Source: Reclinomonas americana ATCC 50394
Taxonomy: Eukaryota; Jakobida; Jakobea; Jakobida
Length of the DNA stretch: 64,000 nucleotides
Assembly: GCA_048213135.1 (NCBI GenBank)
Contig: PS015022.1
Span: 128,638 to 192,637 of the forward strand
Direction: 5' to 3'
A program made the position numbers and the translations under genes. The notes below the pieces were generated by a model. It did no database searches and had not been told where the DNA came from. It was given only the letters and a program-made list of their open reading frames with translations. This document shows positions 27,001-35,888 of the stretch, one piece after another. Each line of letters begins with the position of its first letter. Position 1 is the first letter of the stretch.

Positions 27001-30000
27001 CTGCGCGACAAGGCCGAAGCGGCGGCCGACCACGTTGCATCGGCACTGGTGACGGAGACCGGGATCTTCCGCAGCGATGACGCGAGCTGTGCCGCTGACT
27101 CCAGCAGCGTGTCGATCTGTGAAGAGCGAGACTCAGCAACGACCCACACAGTGTGGATAAGGATAATCGGTCACCTTTTGCTGCAGCGCCGTGGCAGTGC
27201 TACCAGACAACACCGACAACAAGGACTGCGCAGAGGCGACAGATTCTGTCCCCACAGCAGTGCTCGGCGACGCCGAGACGAGAGGGAGACGGAGTTGGAG
27301 CTCGTTGTCGAGTTGCTCGCCAACGGCAGCATCGAGTGCCGCACCGGCGTGCTCCAGTCGCGACATTCGCTGACTGCCGGAACTCTCCGGCGCCACTCGC
27401 GGCAGCAGCATTCGTGCGTCCTCGCTGTCATGACTCCATGCCTCGAGTTCTTGAGCATGTCTGCATTTATTCCATCGCCCGTGAGTCACACGCACCTCTA
27501 GCGGGTGGCACCTGTCCTCTTCGCAACTGCGTTACATGCTCCGGCAGAGTCTCAGCTGGCACCGACACAAACAAACGGCGCAACGCTGGCGCATACGCCC
27601 GACTGTAATGGCGAATAACAGTGCCAGTCGTCGGGATGGTGGGCAGGTGCTTGAAGAACGGCTGTGTGATGATCAACAACAGGGCAATCGGCCAGAAAAC
27701 TACGGAAACAAACAGATGGTTCCATACCGCCAACTCGACAGTCAACATGCGTGACAGCAGCATGAGGAGCGGATGGTCTGCGAGTGTGGTCAAGTGCTCA
27801 CGCAGACGCTGCTCGTTGAACACCTTGAGCAAGGCAGGCGAGCTGATACCGCGCACAAAGGCCCTGCAGTGACACGAAGACAGTGAGGCGGTGGTAAGTC
27901 ACTCGGGCACCTGCATGTGAGTGTTCACCGGTAGTGGACCATGCTGGCCGAGTTGCTGACGAGCACATTACGAATGTGCGGCAGAATCCGTGGAGCATGC
28001 AGAAGCACATCGGGTGACTCGCTGGCAGCGCGCTGCGACTGCGCGAGCGTGTTTCCCGACCATCGACGCAACAGCATGGTCACTGCCATGAAAGCGCGAC
28101 GCACTAACGAGAGAGAAGAAAGGCGACACACGCAAGTGGGTCAGCGGAGGGAGGTGGAAACAAGAGCACACAGTAGCTTGTATGCGCACCATCGGCAGAC
28201 AGTGACGCCCATGTGCGATCTCCGGCAATCGCGCGACAAACGAGCAACGCCGCTGCCAGTGGGTTCTCAGCAAACCACACCGAAGCAGAGAGTGGTCTGC
28301 AAAACCGTAAGTGCTCTGCCAAACTCGCCTGCTTCCACACAACACGCAACCTTTCGAGATGACTCTCAGCCGCTCGTCGACTCAATTGCACCGAGTCGCC
28401 AGTCACTGGCAATCTCACCAGCAGTCGATCCCTGCAGCACGTCAGTGACAGCGAAAGGAAGCAAAAGATGGGGAAACAGCGTCACGCACTCGACAGATGT
28501 ACGCGCATACTCGATGGGGAAGCAGCGGCGAATGTAGTCGTGCACACCGAGTCGGCCGTCGATCACCAGAGAGCGCAAGGAAAACGGAGTCTGGTCGTCG
28601 AGTGGCAGGTACACACTGAATGCCGATGGTGTGGAGTGGGAGCCGAGTGGCCACGCCGTCCATGGTCGCCGAACAGGCTGCCAACTTGATGTGCCTGCCA
28701 ATGCAGAGCGACACTGACGGGAGGCCTCACGTCGATCTCGCAGATCGGCAACGCCTACTGGCTCGAACACCTGCCGAAAGCTGCCGGTGACAGCGTCAAC
28801 AAACGGGAACTGCCGCACATGTCGTGCCACTCCGCCCATGCCGTACAATCCCTGCGGGCGGACGGAGCATGAGAGGCAAGACAGCGAGTTGACAGCAGGT
28901 TTGTGCATACGACGCACTCGCTCCGCCAGCGTCTGGCGAACTGGTGCGCCACCCCGAAAACACCCCCAGCGCACGCCGAGAACCACTCCGAATCGGTCAT
29001 TGCGTTTCACCAGCAGCGGTGGCTGCGGGTGAGGAAAGAACAGAGTCAAGGTCGAGACAGATTTTGTCGCACAAACACACACTCTAACCGCTAGCTTGCT
29101 GTGCGCGCCGGTAGCGTGTGGCACGCCAAAGTGTCGCAGCAGCACCTCCACCAGCCTGTGCCATTATCAGTGCGATCAGGAGGAGGCGCCGAGTGGAGTG
29201 AGCAATTGACACTCGTACCGACAGCGTGCGAGGATGGTGTTTTGCCACTCGAGTGTGTACACTGCGCCCGTGGGCGCCAGTCGCTGCAAGTGTGCACTGC
29301 AACGCGATGCGACTGTCAGGCACGGCAGTTACAACCCGTACGTCGCCTCACTCACTCACCACATGTCACTGAGGGTGAGCGGTGCACTGTCACTGCTGCT
29401 GCTGCTGCCACCCAGAGTGTGACACCTGTATCGATCAATGATGAATGCACGACTTCTTTCTCTCTCTCTTTCCCCACGGCTGACACGCAACAGAGCCTGA
29501 AAGGCACGAGCTGCACTCGAAATGCCGGCAGCAAAGGCCGGCACATCGAGTGTCGTCGCACAATGCCGTGTGACTCGAGCAAATCGCGGCTCAGCTGCCG
29601 AAGGAATCGGCAAGTCAACTTGCCTGCGAAGATCACGTCAGGAGATTGTGTGATAGCGCAGCGCGTGACGTTCTTGCTTTGCTTTGACACACACACGCAC
29701 CAGTCCGGCTGTGAGGCGCGGTCGGGATGCGCATCGTCGACGGTGAATGCTCGAGTGTACTCGGTCAGAGACTGCTGCTGCTCCAATCGTCGTCGTTTCA
29801 CCTCGGCATCCTGCATCGCCACGTGAGCCAACACATTGTGATAATGGCGCACATGCATGCACACAGCACCTCCTCTGCAGAGTCCGCGACCGACGACTCG
29901 GACAATGGCGGCAGAGGCGGCGGTGGCCACGACAAGTCGCCCAGCACCGATTGGCGGTAATCGGCAACGAATGCATCGAGGCTGTGGTGTAATGCGAAGG

Positions 30001-30642
30001 TGACAAAATGTGCACAGGGAGAGAAGAGGAAGGGGGGTACACGTACCGTGGAGCCACCGTGGACAAGTCGGGTTTCTCGGCCGACTCGCCATGTCCCTGA
30101 CCTGCAGTCCACGGCTGAGCGACAGCACGCAAGACAACTCACTGTCGACAGCAGCGCACCACACAGCTCAAAGTAGCGCACAAAACGACGGGCATCCTGC
30201 GCCACCGTCGCCTCGTCCACGCCAAGCATCTCCTCACGACTTGTCGCCGATCGCGGCCAATCGCTCTCCGGCGGCAATCGCGCCCCCTGTCTCATGGCGT
30301 GCATGAGCGTACACGCCTCCCCACTGTAGCCACCTCATACACCACTCACGCAACATGCTCATCATCGCCGACGCCCGCGACCATCGATTTCTCCTCTTGC
30401 AGCACAGCAGTCGCCAGCGACACAGGCGACAACTGCGGCGCCGCTGAGGCATCGACATCGACAGTCGACGCGACCGCACATGCAGGCACACGCAGCACTG
30501 CACGCCCCACTGCTGATCAGCACACACAGGCTCACACACACACGCGCGAACTGGAGCAAGAAAAACGCAACATGCAGAGCGCACATCTGCGCGGCGTCGA
30601 CTGGCCGGCGCCATCTCCGCCGCCAGTGCTCGCTGTGAACAT
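24041..30642 (-). CDS. Large multi-exon protein, unrecognised
   Basis: A chain of about 20 splice-compatible minus-strand exons from ATG 30640-30642 to the stop at 24041-24043, coding roughly 1,500-1,700 residues. The composition is helical and Leu/Ala/Arg-rich, as in alpha-solenoid scaffolds. Landmarks: ARRFVRYFELCGALLST (about 30190), DAFVADYRQSVLGDLSW (about 29950), LVEVLLRHFGVPHATG (about 29130), FSVYLPLDDQTPFSLRSL (about 28590), RRAFMAVTMLLRRWSGNT (about 28070), LLSRMLTVELAVWNHLFVSVVFW (about 27740), EELDREAAVLRDVRREL (about 25850), RSWTLDEAVARLLP (about 24560) and a final exon ending GRLRSSVA. No U-box, HECT, GTPase or kinase motif was found, and no known family fits. Some exon choices, especially 28370-29150 where two frames stay open, are uncertain. 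Donors at 25921 and 30354 are GTTGCGT. Exons this consistent in phase argue for a real gene, but it could be two. Confidence 0.5.
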
Positions 30643-30795
30643 GGTCAGAAGAGGAGGGTCTGCGCGGGTACAAAAGGACGAGAACGCACACGACTCATTG
30701 CATCGCTGGTGAAGAATGGCCAAGAATAGAAGAGTGAAACACCAACCAACAAACAGTGTGTGTGTTCCTTACCTATCCTATCCTATCCGAAGACG
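30643..30795. promoter_or_regulatory. Divergent promoter region, 153 bp
   Basis: It separates the start codons of the large unknown gene (-) and the small gene (+). A/C-rich in the middle, with a short CCTAT tandem repeat (CTATCCTATCCTATCC) at about 30773-30788, just before ATG 30796. Confidence 0.45.
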
Positions 30796-31687
30796 ATGGC
30801 GGGCGTGGGCGACGTTCATGCGTTTGGTTCGCTGACGAAGCAGCTGCAGGAGGACTTTGAACGAGAAGCGCGGAGGAAGCAGGTGCGTGTGTGTGTTCTT
30901 TGCCAAGTCCACAGTCGGCATTTTGCTGACGACACTCCATCAGTACTTGGAAGACAAGATCGAGGTCACCTCTGCGGAGCGCTTCGAGTGCCAGCGATTG
31001 CGACAGAACGTGCGCGCATGCACACACACACGCACACGCACGAGAGAGAGAGAGAGTTTGATTGACACATTCGTGTGCGATGCAGAACTACTCATTGGCG
31101 TTTGCACTCAACACCGAGTACCAACGCGAGGCGGTGTACACGGACCGTCTCAAGTCGCTGCTCGTGGGACTCATCAACGAGAGATTGCCGACAGAGGTTT
31201 GCATTGTGCCAGCGTGGTGAAAGGTCAAAGTTGATGTGCCCAACTGTCGCGCACATGCACAGCGGCGCAAGGTGATTCGTGCACGCATGGAGGCGGCAGA
31301 GGAGGTCAGCATGGATGCCGTGAGGAGTTTTGTGCAGGTGAGAGACTGCGTGGATCGGGGGGAAAGGTGTTTTGTACGCTTTGTGTTGACACTGCACAAA
31401 ACAAGGTCGGCGCGCACACGCTGTTGGACTCGGACGTGAAACCGTTTGCCACCGAAGACCGAAGAGTGGAGGAGAGCGTCGGCGAGGACGGCTCCAAGAT
31501 CGTGGTCACCGATCCGGCGGTGCTGGTCGAGCGTGCAGTGGAGGCCGGACGGCGGCGACCCGTGACTGCTCCGACTGTCACGGCGGCGGCAAGTGGATGG
31601 CCATCGTCGCCACCTGTGCAGGCAGTGACGGCGATGCAGGTCGGCGACGAGGACGATGATAGCGATGTAATAGTCATGGATGAGTGA
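30796..31687 (+). CDS. Small helical protein, unrecognised
   Basis: Five or so short exons from ATG 30796 to TGA 31685-31687, giving about 180 residues. The N-terminal part is helical and charged (FGSLTKQLQEDFEREARRKQ, YLEDKIEVTSAERFECQRLRQ, FALNTEYQREAVYTDRLKSLL) and the next exon reads RRKVIRARMEAAEEVSMDAVRSF. The C-terminus is disordered, Pro/Ala-rich, and ends in an acidic patch (DDDSDVIVMDE). No family recognised. It sits head-to-head with the large unknown gene and only 67 bp upstream of the next same-strand gene, so termination and initiation overlap closely there. Confidence 0.55.
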
Positions 31688-31754
31688 ATGAGGCAATACA
31701 AGGCGGAGTGCACTCCGATGGTGTCTACAACTTCTTACATTCTTTCTTGTCGCT

Positions 31755-34052
31755 ATGAGCCAAAGTATGCAGCACCAGTCCATCTGCATATATGTGTGTG
31801 TGCACAGAAAGCTCACTGCCTGTGTCTTCAATACAGCTGCGAGTCCATTCCATCGAGGCGAGCGCGAGATCCAGGAACGCTGTGGTGTGCGTGATCGGAT
31901 CGAGCGCATGGGCCGGCGCTTCATTCAGCGCTTCATGCCCGACGAGCATCGCGAGTTCTACGAGCAGATGCCGTTTCTGGTGGTGAGCAGTGTGGACGCG
32001 GAGAGCGGACAGCCGTGGGCCTCGATTGTGACGGGTCGGCCGCCGGATTTCGTGCGATCACCCGACCCGACCACGCTGGTGATCACCACTCCGCATCCGG
32101 CCGAGGGCGATCCGCTGCGTGAGAACCTGCGTGTGGGTGCGCCACTCGGCATCCTCGGCATCGAGCTGGCCACGCGCCGTCGCAACCGCATCAATGGTCG
32201 CGTGACGGCGCTGGAGGAAATCGGTGTGTTCGCATTGCCGGCGCGGGCGCGCAAGGAGCAAGACAAGCGACCGCGTCTGCGCATCACCGTGCAAGTGGAA
32301 CAGGCGTTCGGCAACTGCCCGCAGTACATCCAGGGCCGCGACTGGCAGTTCATCGACGACGGGCAACCGGCCGACGAGCAACTGTACCACCACGACCCGC
32401 CGCTGGTGGCTGCCTCACTGAATGCGCGCGATCGCGAGCTGCTGGCGGCGTGCGACACGTTCTTCATCGGCAGCGTGTGTGCCGACGACGCAGAGGCGGT
32501 GCCGTCGGCGCGCGGTGCCGATGCCGCCCACCGCGGCGGCAAGCCGGGCTTTGTGCACGTGGACGAGTCGGGCACGGTGATCACCACGCCGGATTTCGTC
32601 GGCAACTTCATGTTCAACACTCTCGGCAACCTGCTGTTGGAGAAGCGTGCCGGCCTGCTCTTCCTCGACTTTGAGCGGGGCGACGTGCTCTTCGTGGCCG
32701 CCACGTCGGAGATCATTTGGGATTCGCCCGAGGTGAAGGCGTTTGTCGGCGCACAGCGCCTCGTGCGCTTCCACGTGACCGAGGTGCGACGAGTGGACCG
32801 CGCCCTCGACCTGGTGTGGCCGACAGCGCCCGACTTCTCGCCCGTCCTCGCCGAGACCGGCACGTGGGAGGATGCGGAACGTGCGCTGCATGCGGAGCGC
32901 ATGCGTACCACCTGGCGCCCCTTCACCGTGGTCGACGTGCAGCACGAGTCGTCCACGGTGCGCTCGTTCTATCTGCAGCCGGCCGACGCGGACGCGGCGC
33001 AGCTGGGTGTGGCACCGTTTGAGGCTGGTCAGTACCTGCCCATCCGCGTGCCAGTGTCGCTGCCCGACACGCCGTTCTTTGTGCGCACGTACACGCTGTC
33101 GGACGCGCCGAATGGTCGCACCTACCGCATCAGTGTGCGCCGTGACGGCGTCGCCTCGCAGTGGCTGCACGATTCGTGCGCGATTGGCACTACGCTGGAC
33201 GTGTTGGCGCCGCGTGGCGACTTTGTGGTGTCGCCGTCGACGGCCACTCGCCCACTGGTGCTGGTGTCGGCCGGCATTGGCATCACACCGATGGTTGCCA
33301 TTCTCAACAGCCTCCTGGTCAACGAGGGTCGCTCGCGTCACCACAGTGCCATCATCTTCATTCACGGGGCGCGCAACAGCGACGAGCAGGCCTTTGCGGA
33401 GCTGCTGCGCGACAAGGCGGCCTTCAACAGTAATCTGCTGCTTTTCACCTCCTTTAGCCAGCCGCTTGCCGGTCGCGACGTGCTCGGCCGCACGCACAAC
33501 GCCGTCGGCCACGTGACCATTGACACGGTCACCTTCGTGCTGTCGCGTCTCGGCCTCAAGGGCGCGGCGACCGCCGACGCCGAGTACTTTGTGTGTGGAC
33601 CGATGGCATTCATGGCGTCGCTGGTCGACGGCCTCCGCCAGCAACTCGCCGTGCCCGACGAGCGCATTCACCACGAGGCTTTCCACTTCACCGACGTGCC
33701 ACCGCAACTCAAGCAGCGCCACAAGAAGCCGCGATCGGCGCCGGCCTTGCCAGACATTGAGGAGGCGCCGGTCATCTTCCGCCGCTCCAACAAGCAGGCC
33801 GTCTGGCGTGCCGCCGCCACTGGCGCCGCGGAGGGCGACGAGAGCAGCAGCAACTCGCTGCTGGACTTGGCCGAGGCTAACGGCCTCCAGCCGGCGTACA
33901 GTTGTCGCACTGGTCTGTGCGGCACATGTGCTGTGCGTCTGCTGTGCGGCTCTGTGCACTATGGAGCCGACCCGCCGCTGGCACAACCGGCCGACGGCGA
34001 AGTGCTCATTTGCTGTGCACAGCCGGCTGAGCCGGTGGAGCTTGACTTGTAA
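31755..34052 (+). CDS. PNPOx-like / ferredoxin-reductase / 2Fe-2S ferredoxin three-domain oxidoreductase
   Basis: An almost uninterrupted reading frame. Residues about 20-340 form two tandem pyridoxamine-phosphate-oxidase-like split barrels (SPFHRGEREIQERCG, MPDEHREFYEQMPFLVVSSVD, then TTPDFVGNFMFNTLGNLLLE). Residues about 390-640 are an FAD/NAD(P) reductase with RTYTLSDAP (FAD), SAGIGITPMVAIL (nucleotide) and YFVCGPMAFM. The C-terminal ~90 residues are a plant-type ferredoxin with YSCRTGLCGTC...CC (Cx4Cx2C...C). This architecture is typical of bacterial flavin oxidoreductases: electrons pass from NAD(P)H through FAD to the 2Fe-2S cluster, and the physiological acceptor is unknown. Against intron-dense neighbours it has at most one intron, 31765-31836 (GTATGC...TACAG, 72 nt), whose removal gives MSQTASPFHRGE, a bacterial-like start. 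Because 72 is a multiple of three, the retained form also stays open. Likely an ancient horizontal acquisition. Confidence 0.88.
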   Translation: MSQSMQHQSICIYVCVHRKLTACVFNTAASPFHRGEREIQERCGVRDRIERMGRRFIQRFMPDEHREFYEQMPFLVVSSVDAESGQPWASIVTGRPPDFVRSPDPTTLVITTPHPAEGDPLRENLRVGAPLGILGIELATRRRNRINGRVTALEEIGVFALPARARKEQDKRPRLRITVQVEQAFGNCPQYIQGRDWQFIDDGQPADEQLYHHDPPLVAASLNARDRELLAACDTFFIGSVCADDAEAVPSARGADAAHRGGKPGFVHVDESGTVITTPDFVGNFMFNTLGNLLLEKRAGLLFLDFERGDVLFVAATSEIIWDSPEVKAFVGAQRLVRFHVTEVRRVDRALDLVWPTAPDFSPVLAETGTWEDAERALHAERMRTTWRPFTVVDVQHESSTVRSFYLQPADADAAQLGVAPFEAGQYLPIRVPVSLPDTPFFVRTYTLSDAPNGRTYRISVRRDGVASQWLHDSCAIGTTLDVLAPRGDFVVSPSTATRPLVLVSAGIGITPMVAILNSLLVNEGRSRHHSAIIFIHGARNSDEQAFAELLRDKAAFNSNLLLFTSFSQPLAGRDVLGRTHNAVGHVTIDTVTFVLSRLGLKGAATADAEYFVCGPMAFMASLVDGLRQQLAVPDERIHHEAFHFTDVPPQLKQRHKKPRSAPALPDIEEAPVIFRRSNKQAVWRAAATGAAEGDESSSNSLLDLAEANGLQPAYSCRTGLCGTCAVRLLCGSVHYGADPPLAQPADGEVLICCAQPAEPVELDL

Positions 34053-34165
34053 TGAGCGCGAGAAAAAAAAGAGGCGAGGTTCCAAGATGAAATGCACTCT
34101 CTCACACATCAGTCCACATGAATTTTGCCGATCGATCAGTTCCCACAACCGATTGCATGCACTGC

Positions 34166-34182
34166 GCGGGGGTGACCCCCGC
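34166..34182. repeat. Perfect G/C hairpin upstream of the U2 gene
   Basis: GCGGGGG-TGA-CCCCCGC, a 7-bp perfect inverted repeat with a 3-nt loop, ending about 21 bp before the inferred U2 5' end. It could be a promoter element or part of the upstream gene's 3' end. Confidence 0.6.
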
Positions 34183-34203
34183 CGACCGATCCCATTGCAA
34201 CTC

Positions 34204-34393
34204 ATACCTCTCGGCCTTAATGGCTTTGATCAAGTGTAGTATCTGTTCTATCTAGATTGACATCTAGATGCCGTACTATGTACGGTGTAATGTCAATTTA
34301 ATTTCTCGAGGGGGCCTCGTCCTCACATGGGTTCGCTTGCGTTCCCGAGGCGAGGCAAAGTGTTCCTCTTCTTGCACAACCGAGAGGATACGC
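34204..34393 (+). ncRNA. U2 snRNA: U2 spliceosomal snRNA
   Basis: The 5' third carries U2's hallmark: CTCGGCCTT..GGCTTTGATC followed by AAGTGTAGTATCTGTTCT, with the branch-point-pairing GTGTAGTA at 34234-34241. Stem IIa is ATCTAGA/TCTAGAT with loop TTGACA (34250-34269). Stem IIb is CCGTAC/GTACGG with loop TAT (34271-34285). A T-rich AATTTAATTT at 34295-34304 sits at the Sm-site position. Stem III closes with GCCTCG (34314-34319) and CGAGGC (34351-34356). Stem IV is TCCTCT/AGAGGA (34364-34388), whose loop TCTTGCACAACC resembles the U2B''-binding loop. Length (~190 nt) fits U2. The 5' end is set by alignment (human starts AUCGCUUCUCGG) and the 3' end by the last stem, so both may be off by a few bases. 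The gene lies between the oxidoreductase stop and the next WD40 gene. Confidence 0.93.
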
Positions 34394-34489
34394 TTTCCCC
34401 CCCCCACTTATTGGACTAAGAAAAAGAAAAATCAAAGAAGGAAAGAAAGGGACAACTCAACTTGTCTCTCATCTCTTTCTCTGCGCGTG

Positions 34490-35723
34490 ATGCTGATTGA
34501 GGAGGCACGCCAGTTTGCTAGCGGCCGCTCGCCGTCAGTGGTCGATGTGGCCGTGTCACAGACGCACCCTCCGTTGTTGGTGACGGCGACTGGCGACGGA
34601 CCTGCAAGTGTGTTTGACGCCAACACTGGCCGACAACTGTGCACTCTGCGTCTGCGCTTCGATGCTGTCGCCGCAGTGGCGTTTGTGCCGCGCCAGCCTG
34701 CCAAGCTGGTGAGCGGCGGAGGATCGGCATTGGCGCTGTGGGACTTGTCGTCGTGTGTCGCTGGTGGTGGTGCTCCGCAAATGGCGTGGCTCAGTGCCGG
34801 CCACGTGCGTGATGTGTCGCTGGTGGAGGTGGCGAGCGACGGCTCATTCGTGCTGAGCAGCTGCGGTGTTGATCACACAATCTATTTGTGGCACGGAGAC
34901 AGTGGCGAGTTGGTGGGCACGTTGCGTGGTCACACCAACCGTGTGATTGGGGTGGTGCTGGTGGCCGACGATCGGCTGCTGGTGTCGGCCGCGATGGCGG
35001 AGACCGGCACCGTGCGTCTGTGGCGTCCCGACACTGGCGAATGCATTGGCACAGTGGAGACTCGGGCGGCTGTGTGGGGTCTGGCAGTGTCGCCCGACAA
35101 GCGCACGGTGGTGACTGCGCACGTGGACGGTCACGTGTGCACGTGGCGTGTGAATACGACGGTGCAGGGACAAGAGGTGGACGGAAAACAGAGACCGGCG
35201 CGGTTGCTGAGCATGCAGAACGACTGGGTCGCACACCGGTACTGGGTGCGCGCCGTGTGCTTCACGCCCGACGGCAGGCACGTGGTCAGTGCATCGGTGC
35301 AGGGCTCGGTGGCGGTGCATCATGCAGTCCGCGGCACAGAGGTGGCCACCATGGTCGGCCACACCACACGCGTGAACGCGCTGGCGGTGCTGCACGACGG
35401 CCGTGTGGTCAGTGCGGCCGCCGACAAGACCGCACGCCTCTGGCAACTCGGTTCGTGTGTGTGTATTGGCAGAAGTGACGCACGCACACAACAGTTCCAC
35501 TGAATGCCTGCCTCCGGCCGCAGGTCCGTGGAGCTCGCGGTGGAACATGGAGCGCGAGGTCAGGGCAGTGCGTGGTGCACTGGATTCGTTGCGCCAAATG
35601 CCGGAGGCGTACGCGGAGGAGCTAGAGGGCTACGAGGCGCTGCCGCAGCTGGTTCTGCGGTGCTTCATTCTCGAGGAGGCTGACTTGGTGCACATGCGGT
35701 ACTGCTGGATGGAGATGGAGTGA
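34490..35723 (+). CDS. WD40 beta-propeller protein
   Basis: ATG 34490 to TGA 35721-35723 with one intron near 35453-35521 (joining LWQLG to PWSSRWNMER). Seven WD-like blades can be counted: VVDVAVSQTHPPLLVTATGDG, VAAVAFVPRQPAKLVSGGGSALALWD, VRDVSLVEVASDGSFVLSSC..IYLW, GHTNRVIGVVLVADD..VRLWRPD, VWGLAVSPDKRTVV..VCTWRV, WVRAVCFTPDGRHVVSAS and GHTTRVNALAVLHDGRVVSAAADKTARLW. About 65 helical residues (MEREVRAVRGALDSLRQMPEAY) follow the propeller. No F-box, HELP or other partner domain is evident, so function beyond protein scaffolding is not assignable. Its 5' UTR must fit in the ~96 bp after the U2 gene. Confidence 0.75.
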
Positions 35724-35888
35724 GTGCGCCGTCACCAACGATATCCTGCTGCACCCGTGAGCTAAACATGGTTTTCATTAGGTGATACACAGATGGAGAT
35801 TACAAAAGTGAGCGCCGTCGGCTGTGATGCGGTCGCAGAGCCACGGCGCTGTCGGGATCTTTCAGTCTGTTGCGCACGCGCGTATGGG

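Noticed and set aside
30770-30790. CCTTACCTATCC, resembling a U1 5' end (CTTACCT)
   Set aside because: No downstream U1 stems or Sm site; it is part of a short CCTAT repeat in the 5' UTR of the gene starting at 30796.
34268-34489. In-frame upstream extension of the WD40 protein
   Set aside because: It would translate the U2 snRNA; ATG 34490 is the better start.
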